Source: Mesorhizobium sp. B4-1-4
GTDB lineage: Bacteria; Pseudomonadota; Alphaproteobacteria; Rhizobiales; Rhizobiaceae
NCBI RefSeq assembly: GCF_006439395.2
Contig: NZ_CP083950.1
Location: forward strand, 2,976,001 to 3,040,000
Direction of reading: 5' to 3'
DNA: 64,000 nucleotides
Positions 26,754 to 37,166 of this stretch are shown here, piece by piece. The notes below the pieces were generated by a model, which saw nothing but the letters and a program-made list of their open reading frames with translations, had not been told where the DNA came from and made no database searches. How positions within the stretch are numbered: the stretch's first letter is position 1; each line of letters starts with the position of its first letter. The translations under genes and the position numbers were made by a program.

Positions 26754-29700
26754 ATGCCTTCCATCAAGCCGTTCGACATCACGCTCAGTGATATCAACTT
26801 TCTTCTCGACCAGATGCGCGACGCGATCTTCATCACTGGCTACGACGCCGGCGGTCAGGCCATCTATGGCTATACGGATGCTGGCGGAACCACCCGGACG
26901 CTAGGCCTTTTTGGAACGTTCGACCCTCTGGGCATTATCGATCCGACTACACAGCTTTCTATTTACGATGGCGCGCGCGAAGCAAGTGGCTTTCGTATCC
27001 CGATCGGGCTTTTCAACAACTTGGTCGAGGTCACCCGCTGGAAGTGGGGTTCTTCGGACAATCCGTTCCCGCGCCTGACCGCGGCCGATTACAACAATTA
27101 CGTGGCCCAGGTGATGCTCAATCCGGCGCTGACCAATGGATTTCACACCGGCTATCTGGATACACATACCCTTCCCGACACCACTCAACTTGCATCACCA
27201 GGCGCCTATGGCGACCTCAACACCACGGTGGTGGACTACACGCCGCGCATGATCACCCAGACGATCAGTTCCTCGTATGGTGCGCCCGGTGCCGCGACTG
27301 CCACCGGCATCGTTCTCGCTGGCACGGATCCAGCGATAGTCTCCATGCTTCCTGGCGAGCTGATGATCGTAAGCACCGGCGCTGGCCTGGTTGCCTTCAG
27401 CTTCTATATCGGAGCGGATCCTTCCAACGGCAATCTGGTCGGTATCAATGTCAACCCGCCGGCGACCGTAGCCAGTGCCATGCAGGCCATGCAGGTTGCC
27501 CTGCGCGATCCTCATATTGGCGGTGTTCCCGACGCGGTGGTCGCCATCGACGCGAACGGTCATATCAGCATGTCATTGGGCTCTCCGCAGGATGGCAGCT
27601 TTGCGGTCTTCGACTACGCCGGCCTTGGCCTCGGCGGCACGTTTGACCCTGTCGTGCCCGATGGCGCCAGCGCCATGATCAGAACGGGTGTCTACACCGA
27701 TGTGGTGACGTCCGAGAATGTCCACGGCGTCGGCGGCACGACTGAAACGATCACCGAATATATGGTGCGAAACCTGAACACGCTGCCGGGTGACCCGTCG
27801 ACCAGCGGTATCTTCACCTTGTTCGGCCAATTTTTTGACCATGGTCTCGATTTCATCGGCAAAGGCGGCCAAGGCTCCAAGATCATCATTCCGCTGTCGC
27901 CTTCCGATCCTCTGTACCGAGCTCCGATGGCAAATGGGCCAAGCGACCCTGGCAACACAACCATCACGATCTCGCGCGCCACGCCGGACGGATACACCGT
28001 GGACGATTATCACGGTCGCCCGATCTCGATAGCCGGAGCGGACAACGTCTGGGGCACACCAGACGACCTGAGCGCCCCCGGCGCTGACGGCGTCTATGGG
28101 ACCGGCGACGATGTTCACGCGGCAATGGTAAAGCCGGCCACGACGTCCTACACAAACCATACCTCACCTTACATCGACCAAAGCCAGAGCTATGGCTCGG
28201 ATTCGCAGACCACCTACATCCTGCGCGAATGGGTGAAGGATCCCAACAATCCGGGCCACTACATCGCGGGCGCGGAGTTGCTGGACGGGCACCAGACCCA
28301 GGCCTACAACAGCCAATATTTCGACGACTCCTCCTTGACCGGCCTTGGCGTCGGCCAGACCACCCGAACATTGCCCACGCTCAACGAACTGCGCGAGCAC
28401 CTGCGCGTCACCATGCGCGACGACCTGACGTGGGACGACATTAACAACCTGCGTGCGCGGGATGCTCAGGGTCACGTCATCGACACCAACGGGAGCGTTC
28501 CAGGCGGCTTCAACTACACGGGCGAAGCGCTGCTGCTCGACATGAATCCGCGCTTCGACATCGGCCGGCTCCATCCCAATGACGGGAACGCCGGGACGAA
28601 CTGGGATACCAACGCCGCGGCGAAGGTGGATGCGGCCATCGCGACCCTCAGCCAATGGGTTTCGAACAACGGTCTGGGTTCCTTCGGACTCGTCGGCAAC
28701 GACCTCACCCTCACCCTCAACGCGGCGATGGGGCCGCTCCAGGCCAATGTCGCGTATACCGGCGCCTATGCCATGGCGCTTTGGGTCGACTTCTCGAACT
28801 TCAGCATAACTGCGACCGATGACATCTACGGCGCAGTCAGCGAGATAATGATGGCGTCGGTCGGCGACCACTACGTCGCCGGTGACGGACGTGCCAACGA
28901 AAACTTCGGCCTCACCGCCATCCACCATGTCTTCCACGCCAACCACAATGTGCAACTGATCAACCTCGAGAAGATGGTGCTGGCGTCGCCCGATGTCGAT
29001 GCGCGCCACGGCTATGAGGTCGCGGTCACGCAACACAGCGGTGACGTGGTTGCCAATGGCATCGGCCTGATCAACGGTCACTACGAAGACGCGAACCACA
29101 ACTACACGCTCGCCGATGGTTCAATTTCCTGGAACCAGGACAAGATGTTCGAGGCGGCCAAGCTTATCAACGAAATGGAGTACCAGCACGTCGCGATCGA
29201 CCAGTACGCGCGCTTGGTGACCCCCGACCTGCCGGAGTTCGTGACCTACGACAACGACATCAAGTCGGACATCTCGCTCGAATACTCGCAGGCCGCATTC
29301 CGCTTTGGACACTCCCAGCTGCGTGAAACAATTGATGCCATCGACCCCAACGGCACTGTGACCAAATGGGCGCTGGAGGCTGCGTTCCTCAACCCGACCG
29401 CCTACGCCCAAACCGGCGCCGAGGACATCCTGCGCGGCATGTCGCAGCAACTTACCAACGAAGTGGACGAGTTCGTCACCCCGGCCATGCAGCAGACGCT
29501 GCTCGGCCAGCCGCTCGATCTCGCCGCCATCAACATCGCTCGCGGCCGCGATGTCGGCATGCCAACCCTCAACGAAGTGCGCCGCCAATTGCATGACGCG
29601 CTCGTTGCCGAGCGGCTCGCCGATCCGGCGACGCCCCACCACACCAATCTGATCGTCGATGCCCTCAATCCATACACCAGCTGGGCTGAGTTCGGCTCTC

Positions 29701-32700
29701 AGATGCAGCATCCCGAATCCCTGGTGAATTTCATCGCGGCCTATTCCTTCGACGGCGATCTCGCCAAAGCCCGGGCAATTGTTGGCCTCGAGGATGGCTC
29801 CATTATCGAAGGCACCCCCGATGCCATGAATTATACGTTGCAGCAGGCCGTGGCTTTCCTGAATGGCGGTGACGACGGCTACAACCATATCGATTTCTGG
29901 ATGGGCGGCCTGGCGGAACTGCATGTGTTCACAGGCCAGCTCGGCACCACCTTCAACGCCATCTTCGAAGACCAGATGGAACGGCTGATGGATGGCGACC
30001 GCTTCTATTACCTCTACCGGCTTGGTCTCGCCCTCAATATCGATCCGGACCTGGGTCACGCCATCACGACGGAGCAGTTCAAGGACATCATCGAACGCAC
30101 GACGGGGGCGTTGCATCTCAACGGCGACGTGATGGGCTGGTCCGATCATACGTTCGAGCTCGCGCCGATGTATACTGCGGCACTCGCGGCCAATGCTGGG
30201 ATGACGAACGGTTTCAAGATTGATCCTGTCACCCATGCGGTCACCGGCACCAGCACTGCAACGGGCTACGGCATTTATTCCGGCTCGGGCAACAGCACTG
30301 CCGGAAACGGTACGCTGCTCACGAAGATCAATGCCGATCTTGGCCTCAGCAATACCTATATCGCCGACTTCCGGCCCGACGTCGGGGAGAACCCCGACGG
30401 GACGCCCTCTTCGGGCTACAATTCGCACGAAACCTTCGCCGGCACCGACTACAACGACTGGCTCGATGCCGGTAATGGCGACGACACCATCTATGGCGAC
30501 AAGGGCAACGACGTGCTCGACGGCAAGGCGGGCGCCGACCACATCTATGGCGGCGATGGCCAGGATGTCATCTACGGGGGCGACATCGAGGACTTCCTCG
30601 ACGGCGGCGCCGGCGACGATATCATTTATGCCGGCACCAGCGCCGGCGGGCTGGATGTCGCCATCGGCGGCCACGGCAATGACAGGGTGTACGGCGAAGC
30701 CGGTATCGACGAACTTTATGGCGGCGAGGGTGACGATTATATCGACGCCGGCGGCGACACCGACCTGGCCTTCGGCGATTCGGGCAACGACATCATGTTC
30801 GGCGGCGACGGCCCGGACGAACTGCGCGGCGGTGAAGGCGACGACATGTTGTCGGGCGGCTCGGGTTCCGACCAGCTCAAGGGCGAGCATGGCGACGACA
30901 TCTTCTTCGGCGGCATCGGCCAGGCGGCCCAGACCGGCGACAGCGATGAAGCGCTGGGCGACACCGGCTTCGATATGGCGGCCTTCAGCGACACCAGCAT
31001 CGTGCTCGACACCGCAGCCGACCTGCGCAACGTCAACCTGACCGGCGCGCCTGGCGGAACGGCCTTCGAGCCCTTCAACCAGCTCTGGACCGACCTCGAG
31101 GGCGTTGTTGGCTCGAAATTCAACGACACCATCATCGGCGCCGACACCGGTGCCGTCGACGCCGAAGGCGTGCAGTCAGGCGATAACTGGCTGATAGGCG
31201 GTGGCGGCAACGACACTTTCGGTACCCGCGCTGGCGATGAGACCGGCAGCCTCGGCAACGGTGGCGACGACGTCATCGTCGGCGACTCCGTCCGTCTCGA
31301 CGCGCTGATCGGGCACTATTCCGGCTATCTGGAAGATCATCCCGAGCTGCCGCAGTTCGATGCGAACGGCAACGCACTGCACGGGTTGCTGAACGGTGAC
31401 ACCACGTTGATAGGAGGCTTGCTCGGCCACGGCGAGGCGGCCGGCTTCGCCAAGCATTTCACCGAAATGCTCAAGACCCATGACCGCAAGGACCTGGTCC
31501 TCGGCGCGGACGTTGGTGCGGCAGGAGACCATGACGTCGCAATCTACACCGGCAATGTTGGCGACTACACGTTGACGGCGCTCGACGCCAACGGCGCGAT
31601 AGTGGCAAATCCCCATGCGAACTGGGGCAATGTGTTCGCGGTCAAGATCCACGATGATGTCGGCGATCGCACGTTGGCCGACGGCACGGTCCTAGCATCC
31701 GATGGCACTGATCTGTTGGTTGGGGTCGAGTATCTCGACTTCGCCAACGACCACAACTTCAACATCCAGGCTTATTTCGACATCGCCCCGACGCTGGACC
31801 TGCATTCAAACATCGCCACCACTAATTTTTCCGCCACGGACACGTTTTCGGGCAGCCCAAGCAACAATCCCTATGGGAGAGGCTCGGGTTGGAGCGGATC
31901 GTGGTTGGAGTCCGGCGATGGCAACAACACCAACTCTGGTTCGGGCCAAATTCTTTATATTTCTCCCGGGCTCGACGGTTCGGGCGGAGCCCTCCAGATT
32001 AACGGCGGGCCAGGTTCGGGCTTCAACAATCCATATAACGGCGCGTCGATCTCTCGTGGCGTCAACCTGAATGGATACGGGACCGCTCACGTCAGCTTCC
32101 AGGTTTCGGAGTCTGGCCTTGGCAGTAATGAGACCGTGAAAGTTTACCTGACGAATAACGGGAGCCCGCCCAGCGGCAGCGATGTGCCGATCTATACAAT
32201 CGACCAAAACACCAATGCGGTCGGGCAGGTCAGTTTCGATTTAACAGGAACGTTCGGATCGAGCTCGCGGCTCTACTTCGTGGCCAGTTCGATGAACAGT
32301 AGCAGCGATATTGTCACGATCGATAACATCAGTGTCACCGCCACCAAGACGGTCGACACTTTTCCCGGCAATGATTATTCGACCAATTACACGGAACAGC
32401 TCACGCCGGCCGCAATAGCGTCGACGCCGCTGATCACCGACCCGGACGACACGAACATGGTTTCGGCGAAGATCGTCCTGACCGACGGTGTCGTCGGGGA
32501 TCGGCTCAACGTTGGCGTCTTGCCGTCTGGCATTGTCGCAACCGGAAACGGCACCGGCCTCGTCACTCTCACCGGGGCTGCTACTCTGGCCGCGTACCGG
32601 ACGGCGCTTGAGGCGATCACCTTCTCGAACCCGACCAACGACAATCCGACCGGCGCCAATCGGCACATCCAGGTGACGGTCAGCGATGGTCTCAAGAACA

Positions 32701-35279
32701 GCCCCGTGGCGACGACGACGGTGCATGTGACGCCTGTCGACGATCCGGCGACGCTTCACAACGATACTATCCTGACCAACAATGGCACGACGTCGTTCAC
32801 TGTACCGGACTGGGCCTTGCTGGCCAATGACAGCGATCCGGACTCGGTTCTCAGCATCAGCGGCGTGAACGGAGGCTCGGAGCTCGCCAACGGGTCGCCG
32901 ACACACTCGAATAGCAACCAGTCCGTCACGATCCAGGATTCAACAAGCGGTCAAATCGGCGGCTATGGCGGTACCTTCCGATACTATGGCAGCGGTGTCG
33001 GTTCGAATGATGTTGGCCGCCCGACAGTGACTGTTTCCAACCAGAACGGTGGAAATCTTACCGGCACGGCGGGTTCTGAAATCATCGTCGACAGCACCAG
33101 TGGCACAGGCGTCCATACCATCAACGGCAATGGCGGCAACGACATCGTCTTCGCCAATAACGGCGATGATACGATCGTGACCGGCAGCGGCAATGACTAT
33201 ATCGACGGAGGTACGGGTGCGGACTCGATGACGGGTGGCGCCGGCGATGACACCTATGTCATCGACGACATCAGCGGCACCAGGGACGTCGTACACGAGG
33301 ACGTCGGCGGTGGCACCGACACGATCACGTCGTCCAATTCGAGCCTTAATCTCAACGATTCGGTCTTTGCCAATGTCGAGAATGCGACCCTGACCGGCAG
33401 CTCAAGCCTGAATATTGTCGGTAACAGCGCTAACAACGTCCTTGTCGGCAACGGTGGCAACAACATATTCACCTGGAACGCCTTGGGCGGCAGAGATACC
33501 ATCGACGGCGGCAGCGGCAGCGGCGACACCTTCGTTGTCAATGGCAATGCTTCGGCAGAGACCTTCGACATTTACGCGATGACTGATGGCCAGAATGCTG
33601 GCCTGGCAAGTCTGCTCGGCACGAGCTTTGCCACAGACACCGAGATCGTCATCACCCGGACGGTCAGCGGCGTGACCACGGTCGCGGCGGAACTCGACAA
33701 TATCGACGAGATCACGGTCAACACGCTTAACGTGACTGCCAACAACAACAATGGTGGACCCGATGGTGGCCCCACGGGCGGCGACACGGTCGTCATCCAT
33801 GGCAACTTCGCGGCCACGGACCTCAACTACTCCACCATCACGGTCAACGGCGGCGAAAGCGACGACACGGTCGATATCTCCGGCCTGACCTCCGATCACC
33901 GTATCATCTTCCATGGTGCCGGCGGGACGAACCATGTCATTGGCAACCTGCGTCCCCAGGACGTCGTCGACAATGGCGTGCCCGGCAACGAAAATGCGCC
34001 TGGCAACGGAGGCGACACCTCACAAGGTGACGACGACGACGAAGACGACAACGAGCACCAGAACCGTGCGCCGGTCGTGAACGGAGCCATCGTGCTGCCC
34101 CCGCTGGGCGCGAACACGGCGATGCTGATCACCGCGGCGACGCTTCTGGCCGGAGCCTCGGATGCCGATGGCGGCTCCCTGACCGTGACCAACCTCACGC
34201 CGTCTTCAGGAACTGTCACCCAGGGGCCCGATGGCTGGACCTTCACACCCGATACCGACGACACCAGCCAGGTGAGCTTCAGTTACGACATCAGCGACGG
34301 CCAGGCTTCCATCCACCAAACGGCTTCGCTGGATCTGACGGCGGCCGCCGCGGGAGAAGGCGACGGCGGGGATGCGCCGGTGCCCGGCGGCGATGCCCAT
34401 CTCGGCACCGATGGTGACGACGTCATGATCGGCGGGCCCGATGCGGACGTGCTGAGCGGTGGCCAGGGTGACGACATCATCTTGGGCAATGACGGCGCGG
34501 ACACGCTGCTTGGCGGTGCCGGAGACGACCTCATCAAGGCTGGCGCCGGCGACGACGTCGTCTTCGGTGGCGCCGGCAACGACAATATCTTCGGCGGCGC
34601 CGGGCATGACATGATCTTCGGCGACGGCGGCAACGACCGAATATTTGCCGACGAGGGCAACGACGTCGTGGAAGGCGGAGCTGGCAACGACACTGTCTAT
34701 GCCGGCACCGGCGACGACCACATCATCGCCAATGTTGGCGATGGCGACGACGTCTACTGGGGCGAGGATGGGCAGGATACGCTCGACTACGCGGCCATCG
34801 GCGCCAGCTTGACGATCGATCTTGGCAACGGGCTGCTGCACCACGGCAGTGTCTCGAGCGCGCAAAGCGGTCAGGATACGGTGTTCGGCTTCGAGAACGT
34901 GATCGCCGGTTCCGGCAATGACACAATCATTGCCAACGCCGCCGCCAACACAATGGATGGCGGGCTTGGCAGCGACACCTTCGTGTTCGGGTCGGCAGCC
35001 GACGCCAATGGCGATACGATCGTTGGCTTGCAGCCGGGCGACAAGATCGATCTGTCAATGATCGACGCCGACACGAGTGCGGCGGGCCACCAGTCCTTCG
35101 TCCTCTTTGCCGGAGCCGGGTTCACTTCGGCGGGCCAGGTCATGGTCAGCTACCAGACCGCCGCGGACGGTGAACATACGCTGGTCAAGGGCGAGATCAA
35201 CGGTGACGGCGCGGCCGACTTCAGCATCGATGTTGCCGGCCACCACGACCTGGACGGAACCTCGTTCAAGTTCGCCTGA
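26754..35279 (+). CDS. Giant secreted RTX protein with animal-type haem peroxidase domain (MopA-like)
   Basis: 2841 residues; ATG at 26754 with GGAG seven bases before. Residues to about 1130 form an animal-type haem peroxidase: distal GQFFDHGLDF (Q359, D362, H363), AGDGRANENFGLTAIHH with R713 and E716, proximal RFGHS with H853, and ARGRDVGMPTLNEVRRQL. All catalytic positions of myeloperoxidase-type enzymes have counterparts. Calcium-binding RTX nonapeptides follow at about 1230-1395, 2120-2170 and 2547-2670, with a cadherin-like domain before the last block. There is no N-terminal signal peptide, and the C-terminus is the type expected for type I secretion. The T1SS genes follow directly. 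Bacterial relatives include Mn(II)-oxidising MopA of Aurantimonas and Roseobacter-group strains; Mn oxidation, halide oxidation or defence are possible here. The function is inferred. Confidence 0.93.
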   Translation: MPSIKPFDITLSDINFLLDQMRDAIFITGYDAGGQAIYGYTDAGGTTRTLGLFGTFDPLGIIDPTTQLSIYDGAREASGFRIPIGLFNNLVEVTRWKWGSSDNPFPRLTAADYNNYVAQVMLNPALTNGFHTGYLDTHTLPDTTQLASPGAYGDLNTTVVDYTPRMITQTISSSYGAPGAATATGIVLAGTDPAIVSMLPGELMIVSTGAGLVAFSFYIGADPSNGNLVGINVNPPATVASAMQAMQVALRDPHIGGVPDAVVAIDANGHISMSLGSPQDGSFAVFDYAGLGLGGTFDPVVPDGASAMIRTGVYTDVVTSENVHGVGGTTETITEYMVRNLNTLPGDPSTSGIFTLFGQFFDHGLDFIGKGGQGSKIIIPLSPSDPLYRAPMANGPSDPGNTTITISRATPDGYTVDDYHGRPISIAGADNVWGTPDDLSAPGADGVYGTGDDVHAAMVKPATTSYTNHTSPYIDQSQSYGSDSQTTYILREWVKDPNNPGHYIAGAELLDGHQTQAYNSQYFDDSSLTGLGVGQTTRTLPTLNELREHLRVTMRDDLTWDDINNLRARDAQGHVIDTNGSVPGGFNYTGEALLLDMNPRFDIGRLHPNDGNAGTNWDTNAAAKVDAAIATLSQWVSNNGLGSFGLVGNDLTLTLNAAMGPLQANVAYTGAYAMALWVDFSNFSITATDDIYGAVSEIMMASVGDHYVAGDGRANENFGLTAIHHVFHANHNVQLINLEKMVLASPDVDARHGYEVAVTQHSGDVVANGIGLINGHYEDANHNYTLADGSISWNQDKMFEAAKLINEMEYQHVAIDQYARLVTPDLPEFVTYDNDIKSDISLEYSQAAFRFGHSQLRETIDAIDPNGTVTKWALEAAFLNPTAYAQTGAEDILRGMSQQLTNEVDEFVTPAMQQTLLGQPLDLAAINIARGRDVGMPTLNEVRRQLHDALVAERLADPATPHHTNLIVDALNPYTSWAEFGSQMQHPESLVNFIAAYSFDGDLAKARAIVGLEDGSIIEGTPDAMNYTLQQAVAFLNGGDDGYNHIDFWMGGLAELHVFTGQLGTTFNAIFEDQMERLMDGDRFYYLYRLGLALNIDPDLGHAITTEQFKDIIERTTGALHLNGDVMGWSDHTFELAPMYTAALAANAGMTNGFKIDPVTHAVTGTSTATGYGIYSGSGNSTAGNGTLLTKINADLGLSNTYIADFRPDVGENPDGTPSSGYNSHETFAGTDYNDWLDAGNGDDTIYGDKGNDVLDGKAGADHIYGGDGQDVIYGGDIEDFLDGGAGDDIIYAGTSAGGLDVAIGGHGNDRVYGEAGIDELYGGEGDDYIDAGGDTDLAFGDSGNDIMFGGDGPDELRGGEGDDMLSGGSGSDQLKGEHGDDIFFGGIGQAAQTGDSDEALGDTGFDMAAFSDTSIVLDTAADLRNVNLTGAPGGTAFEPFNQLWTDLEGVVGSKFNDTIIGADTGAVDAEGVQSGDNWLIGGGGNDTFGTRAGDETGSLGNGGDDVIVGDSVRLDALIGHYSGYLEDHPELPQFDANGNALHGLLNGDTTLIGGLLGHGEAAGFAKHFTEMLKTHDRKDLVLGADVGAAGDHDVAIYTGNVGDYTLTALDANGAIVANPHANWGNVFAVKIHDDVGDRTLADGTVLASDGTDLLVGVEYLDFANDHNFNIQAYFDIAPTLDLHSNIATTNFSATDTFSGSPSNNPYGRGSGWSGSWLESGDGNNTNSGSGQILYISPGLDGSGGALQINGGPGSGFNNPYNGASISRGVNLNGYGTAHVSFQVSESGLGSNETVKVYLTNNGSPPSGSDVPIYTIDQNTNAVGQVSFDLTGTFGSSSRLYFVASSMNSSSDIVTIDNISVTATKTVDTFPGNDYSTNYTEQLTPAAIASTPLITDPDDTNMVSAKIVLTDGVVGDRLNVGVLPSGIVATGNGTGLVTLTGAATLAAYRTALEAITFSNPTNDNPTGANRHIQVTVSDGLKNSPVATTTVHVTPVDDPATLHNDTILTNNGTTSFTVPDWALLANDSDPDSVLSISGVNGGSELANGSPTHSNSNQSVTIQDSTSGQIGGYGGTFRYYGSGVGSNDVGRPTVTVSNQNGGNLTGTAGSEIIVDSTSGTGVHTINGNGGNDIVFANNGDDTIVTGSGNDYIDGGTGADSMTGGAGDDTYVIDDISGTRDVVHEDVGGGTDTITSSNSSLNLNDSVFANVENATLTGSSSLNIVGNSANNVLVGNGGNNIFTWNALGGRDTIDGGSGSGDTFVVNGNASAETFDIYAMTDGQNAGLASLLGTSFATDTEIVITRTVSGVTTVAAELDNIDEITVNTLNVTANNNNGGPDGGPTGGDTVVIHGNFAATDLNYSTITVNGGESDDTVDISGLTSDHRIIFHGAGGTNHVIGNLRPQDVVDNGVPGNENAPGNGGDTSQGDDDDEDDNEHQNRAPVVNGAIVLPPLGANTAMLITAATLLAGASDADGGSLTVTNLTPSSGTVTQGPDGWTFTPDTDDTSQVSFSYDISDGQASIHQTASLDLTAAAAGEGDGGDAPVPGGDAHLGTDGDDVMIGGPDADVLSGGQGDDIILGNDGADTLLGGAGDDLIKAGAGDDVVFGGAGNDNIFGGAGHDMIFGDGGNDRIFADEGNDVVEGGAGNDTVYAGTGDDHIIANVGDGDDVYWGEDGQDTLDYAAIGASLTIDLGNGLLHHGSVSSAQSGQDTVFGFENVIAGSGNDTIIANAAANTMDGGLGSDTFVFGSAADANGDTIVGLQPGDKIDLSMIDADTSAAGHQSFVLFAGAGFTSAGQVMVSYQTAADGEHTLVKGEINGDGAADFSIDVAGHHDLDGTSFKFA
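30450..30930 (+). repeat. RTX calcium-binding repeat block 1 of the peroxidase
   Basis: Coding repeats of the GGxGxDxUx type, for example [20 protein letters not shown] and GGEGDDMLSGG, spread over about 160 residues after the peroxidase domain. They fold into a parallel beta roll on binding calcium outside the cell, which drives folding after secretion. Confidence 0.9.
33110..33260 (+). repeat. RTX calcium-binding repeat block 2 of the peroxidase
   Basis: Short block of nonapeptide repeats (GNGGNDIVFA, GSGNDYIDGG, GGAGDDTYVI) at residues about 2120-2170, preceded by serine/threonine-rich and cadherin-like sequence. It separates two stalk regions of the protein. Confidence 0.85.
34396..34760 (+). 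repeat. RTX calcium-binding repeat block 3 of the peroxidase
   Basis: About twelve nonapeptide repeats (GGQGDDIILG, GGAGDDLIKA, GGAGNDNIFG, GGAGHDMIFG, DEGNDVVEGG) at residues about 2547-2670, close to the C-terminus. The block lies just before the terminal region that would be recognised by the type I secretion machinery. Confidence 0.9.
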
Positions 35280-35286
35280 ACGTTCT

Positions 35287-35313
35287 GGCCGCCGGGGGCA
35301 ATCCCTGGCGGCC
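35287..35313 (+). terminator. Hairpin after the peroxidase gene
   Basis: Perfect arms GGCCGCC (35287-35293) and GGCGGCC (35307-35313) with an inner GGG/CCC pairing, eight bases after the peroxidase stop. No strong T run follows, so it may only partly stop transcription and set the ratio between peroxidase and secretion proteins. Confidence 0.45.
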
Positions 35314-35356
35314 GTTCAAGTCTGCAGACAGTTCAATATGGTTGAGGTGGGCTTTC

Positions 35357-37156
35357 ATGAGTACCCAAAAGAAACGCACCCGTTCTGCTCCCGATGTGTC
35401 GCAATACATCGGCAATTGTCGCGGGCTTGCAGTCTTTCTGCTCTGCCTTTCCGGTGTCATCAACCTTCTGGCGTTGACCGGCTCTTTCTACATGCTGCAG
35501 ATCTACGATCGGGCCTTGCCCAGCGGCAGCGTGCCCACGCTGATAGCCTTCTCGGTGCTGGCCATCGGACTCTACCTTTTCCAGGGCCTGTTCGACGTCT
35601 TGCGGTCCCAGATTCTCGTCCGCTATGGTGCGCGCCTCGACGCCAGGCTGGCCCCGCTGGCCCATCAGGTGGTTATCGAGATGCCGCGCTACGGCTATTC
35701 CACGTCGGAAGCGCTCGAGCGGGGCCGGGACGTGGATACCGTGCGCGGCTTCATATCCAGCCAGGCCCCTATCGCCCTGTTCGACCTGCCCTGGATGCCG
35801 CTCTTCCTGGGCTTCGTCTATCTCCTCCACCCCATGCTCGGACTGCTGACACTCGCGGGCGCCGTAGTCCTCATCGCCCTGACCGTCGTTACAGAAGTGA
35901 TGACGAGAAATGTCGTCAAGGATACGCACCGCGCCGCCATCACGCGTTCGAACATCGCCGACGCACATGCGCGCAATGCAGATATTCTCAAGGCAATGGG
36001 CTTCGGCTCGCGTGCCGTGTCGCGCTTTTCAGCCGCCAATGACAAACATCTCCATTTGCAAACCAAGACCAGCGATGTGACGGGGTCCTTCAGCGGCCTG
36101 GCAAAAGTGCTGCGCATGATGCTGCAATCGGCGCTTCTGGGCCTTGGCGCCTATCTCACGATGAAAGGAGAACTCTCATCGGGTTCCATCATTGCGTGTT
36201 CGGTCGCTTCGGCGCGCGCCCTCGCTCCCATCGACATGGCGATCGGCAACTGGAAGGGTTTCGTCGCTGCACGCCGAAGCTTTGGCCGGCTCAAGGAAAC
36301 CCTTGCGGCTATGGATGATGAGGCCCGGATTATCGATCTTCCGGCGCCTTGCCAAACGCTGAAAGTGGAAAAAGCAACCGTCGTTGCGCCCCACACCGGC
36401 GCGGTTCTTCTGAGCGACGTTTTTTTCGAACTCAAGGCCGGCGATGCGCTGGGCCTGATCGGCCCAAGCGGCGGCGGCAAGACATCGCTGGCGAAAAGCA
36501 TTGTCGGTGTCTGGCCGTTGCTGCGCGGCTCGATCAGGCTCGACGATGCTGATCTCGATCAGTGGCACAGCGATAAACTTGGTGCCCATATCGGATATCT
36601 GCCTCAGGATGTGTCTCTGCTGGAGGGGACGATCGCCGAGAACATCTCGCGCTTCGATCCGCAAGCCGACGCGCGCGGGATCGTTGCCGCCGCGCGCGCC
36701 GCCGGTGTCCATCAAATGATCGTCAGGCTCAGCCAGGGATACCAGACCGAACTTGGGCCAAACGGCACCTCCCTGTCGGCCGGCCAGCGCCAGCGCATCG
36801 GCCTTGCTCGCGCTCTTTACGGCGACCCTTTCCTTGTCGTGCTGGACGAGCCGAATTCCAACCTCGACGCCGAAGGCGAGGCCGCCTTGACGGAGGCGCT
36901 CAAGGGCGTTCGTCAGCGTGGTGGCATCGCCATTGTGATTGCCCATCGCCCGAGTGCCCTGGCAGCGGTCGATCTCGTCGGGCTGATACAGAACGGCAAG
37001 CTGGTTGCGATAGGCCCGAAGGATGAGCTGATCCGCGAACCGGCGCGCGTCGCCACGGTGCCTGCCTCAGCTGGCAAGACGCGCGCCGCTCCAACGCCTA
37101 GCTCTGGCGGCAAGGTGCGCGCCGCGGCGGCCGTTGCGGCCGCGCAAAAGGATTGA
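35357..37156 (+). CDS. Type I secretion ABC transporter (PrtD/HlyB-like, without peptidase domain)
   Basis: 599 residues. The ATG at 35357 has a GAGGTGG ribosome site; a GTG-rich upstream extension is rejected. The N-terminus is cytoplasmic and then membrane ([37 protein letters not shown], the latter a hallmark of PrtD-type exporters). There is no C39-like N-terminal domain, so it belongs to the PrtD rather than the HlyB subgroup. The ATPase has Walker A GPSGGGKT (369-376), signature [15 protein letters not shown] and [11 protein letters not shown]. The C-terminus is an alanine- and lysine-rich tail. It lies 77 bases after the peroxidase gene and powers its export, and probably that of the second RTX protein. 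Confidence 0.93.
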   Translation: MSTQKKRTRSAPDVSQYIGNCRGLAVFLLCLSGVINLLALTGSFYMLQIYDRALPSGSVPTLIAFSVLAIGLYLFQGLFDVLRSQILVRYGARLDARLAPLAHQVVIEMPRYGYSTSEALERGRDVDTVRGFISSQAPIALFDLPWMPLFLGFVYLLHPMLGLLTLAGAVVLIALTVVTEVMTRNVVKDTHRAAITRSNIADAHARNADILKAMGFGSRAVSRFSAANDKHLHLQTKTSDVTGSFSGLAKVLRMMLQSALLGLGAYLTMKGELSSGSIIACSVASARALAPIDMAIGNWKGFVAARRSFGRLKETLAAMDDEARIIDLPAPCQTLKVEKATVVAPHTGAVLLSDVFFELKAGDALGLIGPSGGGKTSLAKSIVGVWPLLRGSIRLDDADLDQWHSDKLGAHIGYLPQDVSLLEGTIAENISRFDPQADARGIVAAARAAGVHQMIVRLSQGYQTELGPNGTSLSAGQRQRIGLARALYGDPFLVVLDEPNSNLDAEGEAALTEALKGVRQRGGIAIVIAHRPSALAAVDLVGLIQNGKLVAIGPKDELIREPARVATVPASAGKTRAAPTPSSGGKVRAAAAVAAAQKD

Positions 37157-37166
37157 CGAGCGAAAA